From Petaurus breviceps papuanus (lineage: Eukaryota > Chordata > Mammalia > Diprotodontia > Petauridae), in the NCBI GenBank assembly GCA_028583685.1, contig JAMXIF010000048.1, positions 19,574,108 to 19,638,107 on the forward strand: 64,000 nucleotides of DNA. Reading direction: 5' to 3'. Below, piece by piece: positions 20,851 through 30,845 of the stretch; position 1 is the first letter of the stretch; every line of letters starts with the position of its first letter. The position numbers and the translations under genes are program-made. Under the pieces are notes generated by a model. The model saw nothing but the letters and a program-made list of their open reading frames with translations. It was not told the DNA's origin and ran no database searches.

Positions 20851-22335
20851 AATATGTCAATAGTTATAAAATATATACAAAGTAACTGAGAGGAAGCCAG
20901 GGTACTAACATTCTACAAATTAAAGAGCAGGAACTTTCAGATGGCAATTTTTCTCAACTTTCAGGGTCCTTTTCACTTTTTTCCACATTTGTGGCTATCT
21001 TGCAATTAATTGAGAAAGCTCAGAATGTGACCACTGAATGTAATTTTACTAGAAAGTATTTCCTTATATACATGCAAGAGGAAAGCCATAGGGCTTCCTG
21101 TCATTCTGAGATATCCCAGCAGCTGGGGGCGTACAAAGTCCAGCTGAGCCAATTGAAAGGTCAGATTCCTGCCACTCTCCACCATCCCATTCTCCTGCCA
21201 TGATGACCATATAACTGTTCATTCTAGGGGGGAATGAAGGAATTTACTCCCAATTCTCATATGTTAGGAATCTGCTTTCCTATCCTGTCTCTCAAGAGAG
21301 TTAAAAGGGCTAAAGGGTAAGAGAATCTACAGACTCCATCTCATTTCATGTGGATTTGGCTCTTTGTGGCCCCAATATACCCTCAGGAGAACACTGGGTG
21401 GGTGGACTAGACAGGTTAAGGTGAGGCTGCTCTCTGCTTACTTTAGTCTACTAAATAAACCCTTCTTGGGAGCTAAGACACAAAGGATGTTGTTAAAAAG
21501 GAAACTGGCCTGTAGCATTAAGTCTCTAAGTTCACCATTCAGTAGTCTTCCATTCTTATAGCAAAGAATGCCTCTATTTTTACTGAAAAGCACGGGAATT
21601 GGAAACCAATTTATGTTGCAACCTTGTACCCACCCAACCCCACCCCCCCAAAAAAAAGACCATGATACCTTTTCAATGGAATTTTTTTCATCTTGAAATA
21701 AAAATGCCAGTCAATGGCTGGGTAGGCTCTTGCACAGAGATGGATTCAACAGAGATCACAGACATGAATCAGGTAAAAACTCCAGGATTCCAGTTCCTAA
21801 GGCACCCGGTATTAGCCAACAGACCACATATCCTTCAAGGTTTAAGAGAGAAGAGCTACTAATATCTGGGCCTTCAAAGGACACTGACGTTAAGATGTGT
21901 CTTATCAGAGCAGAAACAAAATGTGAAAAGAATCCCCATGTGGCTAGGGGTGGAGCAGCAACAAGTCAGAATTCAAACTCAGCAGGTTCCTCACTGCCTC
22001 TGATGCTTAAACAGACTTTAGATAATTGACAAGGCACCTTGTTTCATGCATGCAAATAATTTTTGGAACTATTTTAGATGTTCCAATCAAGGATATTAAA
22101 ATGACAGGTCATATCCATATTAATACATTCCCTAGCCATTATTAGATACCACAGACAGCATGGTGCCGAGGATACAGGAAAATCAGGATTTATCCAGGGC
22201 CTGGCACTGTGGGAGATCCAGGAAAGAAATCACAATCTTTTGGGAGAATAAAAAGATAAAAATAGCCAGAGAATCCTACTAGGCAAGGCACATCGTGTGC
22301 TAAACTAATGAGACTGTATTCCAAAGTGATACATA

Positions 22336-22585
22336 CTTTAATGATAATAATCATAATAGCTAACATGTATATGGCATGTTAATAACGTTTGTAAAGTACT
22401 TTACACATATTATCTCATCCGATCTTCACAGTGACTCTGTCAGATAATTTCTATTATTATTCTCATTTGACTGATGAGGAAACTGAGGCAAAGAGAGGTT
22501 AAGTGACTTATCCAGAATCATACAGCTAGTAAGTGTCTGAGACAAGATTCAAGCCCAGGTGTTTCTGATTCCAAAAGAGTATTTT
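22336..22585 (-). repeat. MIR-type SINE, near full length
   Basis: TAGCTAACATGTATATGGC, GTTTGTAAAGTACTTTACAC, GATGAGGAAACTGAGGCAAAG, CATACAGCTAGTAAGTGTCTGAG and TTCTGATTCC are all in order. Confidence 0.88.
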
Positions 22586-23830
22586 GGGGGCTGTGTCAGC
22601 TTCAAGGAAGAGAGATTCAAACTAGGTCTTCTAGGATTTAGAGAGACATCAAAAAGGAAGGAGGCTGTTCAATGCAAGAGGAATAACATAAAGAAGGATA
22701 AAGAGGAACTAATGAGCATGAGATATGTGTAGGAGGTAGTCAGACAGTGAGTGAACCTAGGTGGAGTGGAAGAAGTCTCCCAACCACTAACTTATAGAGG
22801 TGGTGAAGCTAGTCCTACCCTGTTTGCTTTTCCAGAGCCGGCCAGAAACATACCCCAGATGCCAGATCCAAAAGACAGCTTCATTCTCCACAGTGTACAA
22901 CCCTGAATCATATCCAAGAAGCACAGAAAAAGCTATCCCCCCACAGCTTCCTCACCCCTGCACCAGGCAACCCTCAAAACTCTGGCTTGGAAAGAAAATA
23001 CACCCCAGGCCAGCAAATGGAGACTTGGACTCTGGCAAAGGAGGATTTGTTCTACAGGGGAGACTGGGCCTGGAGAAAATCTGACTGTGGTTGCCCAAGC
23101 AGCTCCACATAGAAGTCACCCCCAGCTCTTGGCAGAGATGCTGCTGAGTTCCCCAACTTTCTAAAGATGGCCAGGTGCACAAGCCCACGGAGAACATCTG
23201 CTCATGGGAGAGCTTGGAAGGGAAAACGTGGCTGTGCAATTGCAGTTGTTGGGTTATTTATGTAAGTGCTTTGATTTGGGCTAAGTTAGGAGGATGAAGC
23301 TGGAGCTTTATTTGTGAGAAATCAGCCAACTTAGAGAAAAGAGGACAGAGGCATCTGTGACTGTCCAGGGGAAGGTACAGTGAGGTCATGAGGTCCCTGA
23401 GGGCCTAAGCACTCCCTCTATTGATCAGCAGCACAGAAACCAATATGATCAGAATGTATGTATGCCCTGAACACAAGCTCCTTTCAGCTTTTCAGGTAGA
23501 GATGGGATCTAATCTACTCAGGACTACAGACACAGGATTCTAATGGGCCACATTCTGCTAGCTGAATCAGCTGCTCACTCACTGCATGGGAAGTATTCTG
23601 GGAAGTGTATTAACTCTAAATTACTTCCTACTGTTCACTAAATGGTGCCCTTAGGGCCTGAAAGACTTGGACACATTTAAAGCTTCATTTACCTACATCT
23701 AAGGATGTACCTGATAGAATCAGGTCTACAAGGCAAAAACCGTTTATTTTGTACCTTATATCTGTGTCACTGGTTAATGACTGCAATAGAGAAGAACAAT
23801 TAGCATATTCATTAATTAGGGTCTTATTTA
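22586..23830. other. PEPD intron, no family recognised
   Basis: About 1.2 kb. Reading frames are present on both strands at 22800-23240, but no protein family is recognised and splice context is lacking. Confidence 0.45.
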
Positions 23831-23890
23831 CAGCCTTGGGTCCACTCTTTTTCTTCCTTCCTTCCTTTTTTTTCTCTTTTTTTTTTTTTT

Positions 23891-24180
23891 AGGGATAGGT
23901 CTCCTTATTCTACCCAGGCTGGAAATGCAGTCTCCTTATGGCTAGACCCCACTACTGATCAGCATAGGAGCTCTGACCTTTGCATTTTGGACTTAGGTAA
24001 CTTGTTACATCTCCTGACATACACACCCTGTTTCCAGATGCTGACCATATTAATGCTAGACTTATGTGTGGATACCTGATTGGCATAGACTACCATAGCG
24101 CAGAACTCCAGAACAAGAGATTCACCAGTCTCAGCCTTGCCAAGAGCTGGGATTAAAAGCATGAGCCACCATGCCTGGCC
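23891..24180 (-). pseudogene. RN7SL: 7SL (SRP) RNA retropseudogene, full length
   Basis: On the minus strand the copy starts GGCCAGGCATGGTGGCTCAT (7SL starts GCCGGGCGCGGTGGCGCGTG). It then carries the 7SL-specific central region, for example CATTAATATGGTCAGCATC against CATCAATATGGTGACCTCC, and an almost unchanged GCTGATCAGTAGTGGG. It ends with CCAGCCTGGGTAGAATAAGGAGACC followed by an A-run (plus-strand T-run at 23866-23890). The S-domain shows it derives from 7SL RNA itself rather than an Alu-type SINE. Many substitutions and the A-tail mark it as a dead retrocopy. No clear TSD was found. A reading frame across it is an artefact. Confidence 0.92.
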
Positions 24181-24739
24181 TTTAGAGCCAGAATACGGCA
24201 TCAAACAGAGTTGTGCTGTAGGTGCCAGACTTTAACCCAGGAATTCCCCACTCCTGACCAATCCATCCAATGAACCATGACACCCCCGGCAAATATAAAA
24301 ATATATTTATTTTAACTCAAATCCTCTAACCCTGCTGAAGTCATTGATGTCTTTTAAGAAATGATAGTGCACTTGAATTTCTATCCCCTCACATAGCACA
24401 AGCAGAGATCCAGACTCAGCAGGTACTAAACTTCAGGTGTATGAAGAAGGTGTGGGTGGGAGATAGGGGATGAGGACGGGTTCTCTTACCAAATAAAGAT
24501 CTTTCCAAAATGATTCTGATACAAAAATTTCTAACTGCAATTCCCTACAGTAGAAAATTATTATTGTCTGAGCCATACGTAGAGAAATACCACCACCACC
24601 ACACCTCATATAAGAAATTCCCAGGGAGAATTAGAAAGAGCAGGATAGTGAGGAGGCATACAGAGAATAAAGGGAAATATTTCTAGTGTAGAAAAAGGTC
24701 CAGAAATTTACACAAAGAAAAAATATTGAAAGCTAGGAA
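24181..24739. other. PEPD intron, nothing recognised
   Basis: Short CCACCACCACCACACC patch at 24591. No family identified. Confidence 0.45.
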
Positions 24740-25215
24740 TTGAGTTTGTCTTTCCTCCTAGATAGGAAGCTACTAAAACTTCCTGGGCAAGTGATGTGAC
24801 AGGGCCAGACCTGGGTTTCAAGAATATCAACTTGGCAGCTACATGAAGGAGACAGATAACAGGCAGAGATACCAATTAAGAGGCTAATGTTAAAAAAGAA
24901 AGAAAGAAAAATATAAAAAGCTAATGTACTAGTCCAGGAGAGTAGTGATGAAGGTCGATACTAGGGTGGTAATTGTGTGAGCAGAGAGAAAGAGATGCAT
25001 GCAAGATACACTGCGGGGATGCAATTACAATCAATATGACTTGGCAACTGGCTGGATACAGGGCCTGAGGCAGTTTGGAAGAGCAGAGAGTAGAGGGTGA
25101 CTCCAGGTTGCAAACCCAGGTGACTGGAAGAATGGCAATGCCATAGACAGAAATAAGGAAGTTAAGGGAAGGTGGATAGGGGAGACATGTTGAGTTGAAC
25201 ATGCCTGATCAAGGT
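24740..25215 (-). mobile_element. L2 LINE fragment (3' part and ORF2 end), antisense
   Basis: GTTTGTCTTTCCTCC.., GATGTGACAGGGCCAGACCTG.., GTCCAGGAGAGTAGTGATGAAGG.. and GGTGACTGGAAGAATGGCAATGCC are characteristic antisense L2 stretches. Confidence 0.75.
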
Positions 25216-25492
25216 GGAGTTAAGCAGCAGGGAGTTAGAAATGCAGGGCTGGCGCTCACCAGAGAGTGGAAGGCTAGACAGATCTGCAGAGATGACAGCT
25301 GAACCGGTGGAAGCTGCTGAGATCACCCAGAGAGTGGCAGGAGAGAAAAGAAGAACAACCAGAGCCAAAAGCCCAGTTCCTGCTGCACAGGAGAGTGGGA
25401 TGAATTAGGAAATTAGACTAAATCATGCAAAATTACTGTTTGGATGAATCACAGTCAACAACTATTAGTTAAAACAACAAGAAGACACTCAC

Positions 25493-25556
25493 GTCATCTG
25501 AATACTGCACATCATCCACGGCGTACTTCTCCTTGAAGTGCTCACGGGAGTGAATC
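25493..25556 (-). CDS. PEPD: PEPD coding exon (human residues ~110-131, probably exon 4)
   Basis: This 64-nt exon has acceptor TTTTTAAAG and donor GTGAGTG on the minus strand. Its first G completes the lysine codon begun in the upstream exon. It then reads [20 protein letters not shown] plus a final D, ending on a codon border. Human prolidase reads [20 protein letters not shown] plus E, so only three residues differ. The exon lies in a repeat-free pocket between an L2 fragment ending near 25210 and another starting near 25675. The acceptor is preceded by a weak pyrimidine tract, but reading frame, splice sites and protein match agree. Confidence 0.97.
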
Positions 25557-25671
25557 CTTTAAAAAGATACAACAGGAGTGACTGGTTAGTGTCACAGCAC
25601 AGGCCATATCTAATTAATGCCAATAAAAAAAAACAAACAGTACTTGGGGAAGCACGCATGCCCAGAATACC

Positions 25672-26390
25672 AATTAATTAATCAAAAAGCATTTATTAAA
25701 TGCCATCTATGTGCCAGACACTGTAGTGGGTGCTGGGAATACAGAGACAAAAATGAAAGAATACCTCCCCCTGCGGGGTTTACATTCTATCTGTGAAGGC
25801 GATGTGTGTAGAGGATCACAAATCAAGAGCATGAGGGGCCTCACACATAAGTACACCCAAAACATGCATGAGGCAATCTTTGGGAGGGGCTGCTAGCAGC
25901 TGGGGGTGGGGGGTTGGGATGGTGTCAGGAAAAAGCATGTGCAGAAGGTATCACAAACAGATTCTAAATCATAAGGATTCTAAAGGTAGAGGAATACTCT
26001 TCAAGTACTGAGAAAGTGGGTCTGTACCAGGGCATAAAAGGAAGAGATGGAATATCCTATGGGAAGAACAAGTTTGGCTGAAATGGAGACTACAAGAAGG
26101 AGTGCTGTATTCATTAAGTCTGGAAAAGTAGATGGGAACCAGGCTATAAATGGAGCTAAATGTCAAGGAGTTTGGATGTGATCTGAGGGGTAACAGGGAA
26201 CCATGGGAATGTCTTGCTCAGGAGACAGACATGGACCTAACAACCTGTGTCTTGGGTATATCAACTTCAGTAACTACATGGAAGATAGGAGAAGAGAGAA
26301 ACCTGAGGCAAGGAGGCCAATTAGGAGACTACTGCAATAGTTTCAGCAAGAGGTAAGAAAGGCTGGGTTTAACATCTTGGTTTTATGAGC
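25672..26390 (-). mobile_element. L2 LINE 3' UTR, antisense
   Basis: CATTTATTAAATGCCATCTATGTGCCAGACACTG, GCGGGGTTTACATTCTATC, then GGCTATAAATGGAGCTAAATGTCAAGGAG and AGGAGACTACTGCAATAG, in the same order as 10520-11220. Confidence 0.82.
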
Positions 26391-26394
26391 AAAA

Positions 26395-26640
26395 AATAAA
26401 AATAATCATATTAGCTAACATTTACATAGCACTTACAATGTGCCAGGCACTGAGCTAAGTGCTTGACAAATATCTCATTGGATCCTCACAACAACTTTGG
26501 GAGGTAGGTGCTTACTGTTACCTTTGTTTTACAGATAAGGAAACTGACTTGGCCAGGGTCACACAGCTGGGAAGTGTCTGAGGCCAGATCTGTCTTCCTA
26601 ACTCCAGGCCCAGCACTCTATCTACTACCTCCATAAAGAA
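26395..26640 (-). repeat. MIR-type SINE, full length
   Basis: TTAGCTAACATTTACATAGC, CCTCACAACAACTTTGGGAGGTAGG, TTACAGATAAGGAAACTGAC, GGTCACACAGCTGGGAAGTG and CAGCACTCTATCTACTACC. It sits inside the antisense L2 sequence. Confidence 0.88.
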
Positions 26641-27144
26641 AAGGATATGGATAGGAGAGATGTGGCTGTAGAATCTACACTACATGGCAACTGACCACAA
26701 ACCGGGGCAGGAAATACTGAGGAACAGTGGGGAGCTGAACATGATACTGAAGTTGTCTATCTGGGTGACTGGAAGGATGGTGTCCTCAACAAAAAGTGAT
26801 AGGAAATGAGAAGTGATAAGCTCTGTGTTGGACATATTGAAAGTAAAATGCCTAAGGAATATCCAGTCATAGGCAGTCAGTGATACCAGACAGGATAAAA
26901 GGAGATCAGTATCTGACTGTCATCTTCATAAAGATGAAATCTAAATCCACAGAAGATGAGGTCACCAAGAACAGAGAGAAGGAAAAAGAGGCCAGGATGG
27001 AGGTTAGGGGTATACTCATAGTTGCTAGATAAGAAATGTATGATGGGTCAGCAAAATAGACTGGGAAGGAGCAGTCTAAGAGACCATGTCAAAAAACTCA
27101 GAGAGGAAAGAGTATCGAGAAGAGTAAAGTCAACAATGTCGGAC
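26641..27144 (-). mobile_element. L2 LINE ORF2 fragment, antisense
   Basis: Follows on from the L2 above: GTGACTGGAAGGATGGTGTCCTC, GATAGGAAATGAGAAGTGATAAG, ATATTGAAAGTAAAATGCC, ACCAAGAACAGAGAGAAGG. It probably continues the copy interrupted by the MIR at 26395. Confidence 0.72.
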
Positions 27145-27149
27145 AGGCA

Positions 27150-27640
27150 CAGAGAGGTGGCATAGTGGATAGAATGTGGATTGTGTCTCAGACACTTACT
27201 AGTTTTGTGAGTCTAAGTCACTTAACATATCTGTGCCTCAAACTCCACAGGAGGGATAACAACAGCACCTACCTCCCAAGGCTGTTGTGAGGATCAAATA
27301 AGTTAACATATAATAAAGTGCTTTGGGTAGCTAGGTGGTGCAGTGGATAGAGTGCTGGGCTGAAGTCCAGAAGATTCAACTTCCTGAGTTCAAATCTGGC
27401 TTCAGACACTTACTAGCTACACGACCCTGGGCAAGTCACTTAACCCTGTTTGCTTCAGTTCTTCATCTGTAAAATAAGCTGGAGAAGAAAATAGCAAACC
27501 ACTCCAGTATCTTTGCCGAGAAAACTCCAAATGGGGTCACAAAGAGTCAGGCATGACTCAAAAAATAACTGAACAATAACAAAAGTACCACATAAATGCT
27601 AGCTATCTATTGCTATTATATCATCATCATCATTAAATGT
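27150..27640 (+). repeat. MIR-type SINE, split by a 3'-extended SINE
   Basis: AGGTGGCATAGTGGATAGAATG, TCTGTGCCTCAAACTCC, CTACCTCCCAAGGCTGTTGTGAGG and AATAAAGTGCTTTG, then the insertion, then ACCACATAAATGCTAGCTATC with an AT-rich TAT/CAT tail. Confidence 0.85.
27325..27583 (+). mobile_element. tRNA-like SINE with RTE/BovB-like 3' extension
   Basis: Head GGGTAGCTAGGTGGTGCAGTGG, middle GTTCAAATCTGGC, core CATCTGTAAAATAAGCTGGAG. It then has the long tail GCAAACCACTCCAGTATCTTTGCC and GGGGTCACAAAGAGTCAGGC, which resembles the 3' end of RTE/BovB-type LINEs. Confidence 0.88.
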
Positions 27641-27650
27641 TAAGGGAAGA

Positions 27651-27808
27651 GGAGCGGCTAGGTGGCACAGTGAATAGAGCACCGGCCCTGAAGTCAGGAG
27701 GACCTGAGTTCAAATCTGGCCTCAGACACTTAACACAAAAACTAGCCATGTGACCTTGGGCAAGTCACTTAACCTCAATTGCCCTCCAAAAAGCAAAAAA
27801 AAAAAAAA
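27651..27808 (+). mobile_element. Marsupial tRNA-like SINE, A-tailed (subfamily I)
   Basis: GCGGCTAGGTGGCACAGTGAATAG to AACCTCAATTGCC plus a poly-A tail. Flanking 12-bp repeats differ by one base (GTTAAGGGAAGA at 27639-27650, GTTAGGGGAAGA at 27809-27820). Confidence 0.93.
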
Positions 27809-27820
27809 GTTAGGGGAAGA

Positions 27821-28057
27821 GAGGTCGAGAAGGAAAAGCACTGATAATAGCCACTAGGCTTTGGTAATTATGCAATAATTTGCAACATGAGAGAGCAGTT
27901 TCAATTGAGGGATGAAACCAGACTGCAAAGTGTTGAGAAATAAAAGGGGAAAAAGTCAAAGCCATGACAACAGCAGCTTTTTCTAGGGATTTGGCTGCAA
28001 AAGGAAAGAGAGAAAGAGGATGATAGCTCGAGGGGATAGTAAAATCAAGTGAGGGTT
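27821..28057 (-). mobile_element. L2 LINE ORF2 fragment, antisense (interrupted)
   Basis: AGGCTTTGGTAATTATGC.., GAGAGAGCAGTTTCAATTGAGGGATGAAACCAGACTGC and GATAGCTCGAGGGGATAG match antisense L2 ORF2. It resumes after the hAT insertion at 28320. Confidence 0.8.
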
Positions 28058-28319
28058 TGACCAGAGGTGGGAAACCTGCAGCCTTGAGACCACATGTGGC
28101 CCTCTTAAGTCCTCAAGTGCAGCCTTTTGACCGAATCCAACTTCACAAATCCCCTTAATAAAAGGATTTGTTCTGTAAAACTTGACTCTATCAAAAGGTT
28201 GCACCCAAAGACCTAGAAGGCCACATGTGGCCAGGAGGTGGGAGGTCCATTGGATTTGTTCTGTGAAGTTTGGATTCAGTCAAAGGGTCACACTTGAAGA
28301 CCTAGAGGGCCTGGTAAGC
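28058..28319. mobile_element. hAT-type palindromic MITE with an extra arm
   Basis: Starts near CAGAGGTGGGAAACCTGCAG, a hAT-like end. The left half (ACATGTGGCCCTCTTAAG, CCTCAAGTGCAGCC) is answered by an inverted right half (AGGATTTGTTCTGT, ACCTAGAAGGCCACATGTGG). A second right half (GGATTTGTTCTGTGAAG, ACTTGAAGACCTAGAGGG) follows to about 28319. It splits an L2 copy. Confidence 0.75.
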
Positions 28320-28760
28320 ATAGGAGATACCTGGGCATGTTTGCAGGCAGAAGGGGATGAGCAACTAGATAGGAAATGATTTAAAATTAGAGAAGGGCGA
28401 AGGAATGACTATAAGCCAATCTATCGGCAGAGATGGAAAGGGATGGAAGTAAAGGTATATTTAAGGGGTTGGCCTTGGCCAGGAGAGAAGCTAGCTCTTC
28501 ATCAGAGAATTGAGTCAAGGAGAAATGATGACAGGGGGTTTTGAGATACGGAAAAGAGAAGAGAGAGGTCCTGGTGAATGGCCTATGTTTTCTTTATAAA
28601 GGATGACAGAAGTTCCTCAGCTTTGAGGGTGAGAGGAGGTGGAATATAAACGTGAAGAGAAAACAGAAAGTTTAGAGCAACCTTTATATATAAAACAACC
28701 TTTATATAGAGCAACCTTTAGAGCATCCCTTTATTGGGAGCTCAATAACAAAGAGACTTA
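28320..28760 (-). mobile_element. L2 LINE ORF2 fragment, antisense (resumed)
   Basis: ACCTGGGCATGTTTGCAGGCAG, AGGGGTTGGCCTTGGCCAGGAG and AAGTTCCTCAGCTTTGAGGG continue the L2 text broken at 28057. A short duplication of ACAACCTTTATATA lies at about 28677-28712. Confidence 0.75.
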
Positions 28761-28979
28761 GAAGGAGTAAAAGGATTGTCTTGCTGCAATGAAATCCTAG
28801 TTGAGATCAGATAACAGATTCTTAGTGGGCTAGTCAACAGGATTGTGTGACTTCCTACCATCACTATCCAGAGCAAGAACAGAGGAAGCAGACAGTAGAA
28901 GTAATCCAGAGCTGAGGGTTAGGAGCTTTAACTGACAACAGGACCGGGTGCTGGAATTTGAAAAAGGAATTTGAAAACT

Positions 28980-29115
28980 CAACATGCAAATGATTAACAC
29001 TTGCCCAGAGTCTCACAGCTAATGATCGTGTGAGGCCTCATTTGAACGCAGGGGTCCCTTACTTCAGGCCCAGCGTTCTATCCACTGTACCACATAGGAT
29101 GACCTTTGAGGTCAT
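28980..29115 (-). repeat. MIR-type SINE fragment
   Basis: AACACTTGCCCAGAGTCTCACAGC, CTTCAGGCCCAGCGTTCTATCCACTGTACCAC. Only the tRNA-side half remains. Confidence 0.75.
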
Positions 29116-29355
29116 GACACTATGACTGGAATTATGGTGGTATCTTGGATAGAAATAGGGAAGGGCAGAAGTGGGGAGGGAGATAAGGTTTAAGAGAAAA
29201 AATAACTTCAGCTTTAGATAAGTTGAGTTGGAGATGCCTAAGGGATATACTCAATGTGAAACACCCAGTAGGCAACAAGACGTATATGAGTGCAGTTTAC
29301 CTGTGAAAAGGAGGCAAAGTATAAGTCAAAAAGCTGAAGAGAAAATATGGTGCAT
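29116..29355 (-). mobile_element. L2 LINE ORF2 fragment, antisense
   Basis: GATAGAAATAGGGAAGGGCAGAAG, ATAACTTCAGCTTTAGATAAGTTGAGTTGGAGATGCC: antisense of the HLKLN..KTELI region of L2 ORF2. Confidence 0.75.
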
Positions 29356-29359
29356 GTTG

Positions 29360-29980
29360 TTTCCTGAAACAGGCAATCCATCTCCTGACTCCAGGCATTT
29401 TTACTGGCTTTCCTCATGCCTGGCATGCTCTCCCTCCTAATCTCCATTTCCTGACTTTCCTGGCTTCCTTCCCAGCTAAAATCCCACTATCTATGAGGTC
29501 TTTCCAGATCCCCCTTAAAATTAGTGCCTTCCCTCTGCTGATCACCTCCAATTTATCCTGTACATATCTTGTCTGTGTATATTTGTTCTCATGATGTCTC
29601 CCCCATTAGACTGAGCTTCTTGAGAGCAGGGACTATCTTTTGTCTTTCTTTGCATTCCCAGCACTAAGCACAGTGCCTGGTACATAGAAGGCACCAAAAT
29701 GCTTAATGACAGAGGAGAAAACTAAGGCTCCTGAATTCCAGTGGAGAACTTTTGACTCATCTTGCCCAGGAACAGGATGCTAAGTCATTTCCCAACCATT
29801 TCCAAACCATGCCACCACATATGGACTACCCCCACCCCCCAGCTCCCCTTTAAGTGTTGTCTTCTCCCATTAGAATGTAAGCTTCTGGAAGGCAGCAGCC
29901 ACATTCCTTATTTGTATTTGTATCCCAAGCACTCAGCACCATGCCTGGCACAAAGTAAGAATTCATTTAGATCTAGCAAA
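29360..29980 (+). mobile_element. Two L2 LINE 3' UTRs, sense
   Basis: The first copy ends at about 29710 (AGCTTCTTGAGAGCAGGGAC, CAGCACTAAGCACAGTGCCTGG). A second lies at about 29820-29975 (ATTAGAATGTAAGCTTCTGGAAGGCAG, AAGCACTCAGCACCATGCCTGGC). Confidence 0.88.
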
Positions 29981-30162
29981 AATTCCCTGTGCTAAATGCC
30001 TCCTATGCTCACAGATACATTCTCCTTCAGCTGAGTATCTCAAGTGCTAACGTGGCCAGGCTCAATCCAGGACACTACCTAAGGAAGCCACGTAGCTGGA
30101 GTATAGAACTAGAGAAGAAAGTGGCCTGTTCGGGGTTACTTATTTTCAGGAAGTATTTGTTT

Positions 30163-30394
30163 TAATGAACTCTGAGTGCAAACTGAAGTATAATTTTCTA
30201 ACTTTCTTTTTCTTGCTTTTTTTGAAATATGGCTGATATGGAAATGTTCTGCATTATTTTACATGTGTAATTGATATCATATTGCTTGTCTTCTCAGTGG
30301 GTGAGGAGGAGGGTGGGAGGGAGGCAGAGAATTTGGAATTCAAAATTTAAAAAGAATGTTAAAAATAAATAATAAATTGAAATGTTAAAAAAAA
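30163..30394 (+). mobile_element. 5'-truncated L1 LINE 3' end (marsupial type)
   Basis: TGATATCATATTGCTTGTCTTC, GGTGAGGAGGAGGGTGGGAGGG, GAGAATTTGGAATTCAAAA and an A-rich end match the marsupial L1 3' UTR. Perfect 12-bp TSDs (AAGTATTTGTTT) lie at 30151-30162 and 30395-30406. Confidence 0.92.
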
Positions 30395-30599
30395 AAGTAT
30401 TTGTTTCTAAGCCTGCCCTGATTCGAACCCTTCCTGCTGTGATTTGAGCCTGTTTCTCTGGGTTCTCTAGCATAGAGAAGAACAAGGCATCTACTTGGCT
30501 ATATAAGGAGTTTCTCAGTTACTTGTGTACAGTATTTAATCTCCTCTGAGCCCTTTCTGCTCAAGCCATTGTGTCAAAACAGCATGATGGAGCTAAAAC

Positions 30600-30830
30600 A
30601 ATTTGGAGCTAATAAAGTGGGGTTCAAATCTGGCCTTAATTTTCTTATATGTAAAATTAGGGTGTTGGACTAGACCATTTGTTCTGTGAAGTTTGGATTC
30701 AGTTAAAGGGCAACACTTGAGGACCTAGAGGGTCACATTTGGCCTCAAAGTCACAGGTTCCCCACCCATGGACTAGATCATAAGGTCTCTTATAGTTCTA
30801 AATCTATGATCCTATACCCTAATACATGTT
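30600..30830 (+). repeat. MIR-type SINE, split by a hAT fragment
   Basis: GGGGTTCAAATCTGGCC, TTAGGGTGTTGGACTAGAC, then after the insertion GACTAGATCATAAGGTCTC and TCTAAATCTATGATCCTATA. Confidence 0.8.
30677..30770. mobile_element. Half-length hAT-type MITE
   Basis: Matches the right half of the element at 28058-28319 (TTTGTTCTGTGAAGTTTGG, CTTGAGGACCTAGAGGG) and ends in the hAT-like CAGGTTCCCCACCCATG. Flanked by an 8-bp duplication with one mismatch (GACTAGAC at 30669, GACTAGAT at 30771), as expected for hAT. Confidence 0.75.
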
Positions 30831-30845
30831 TCTATATACTGCAGG

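Noticed and set aside
23891-24180. Functional 7SL RNA gene
   Set aside because: Many substitutions across stems, an A-rich tail and an intronic location point to a dead retrocopy.
23959-24204. Minus-strand frame reading QAWWLMLLIPALGKAE
   Set aside because: This is the translation of a 7SL RNA retrocopy, the same artefact familiar from Alu sequences.
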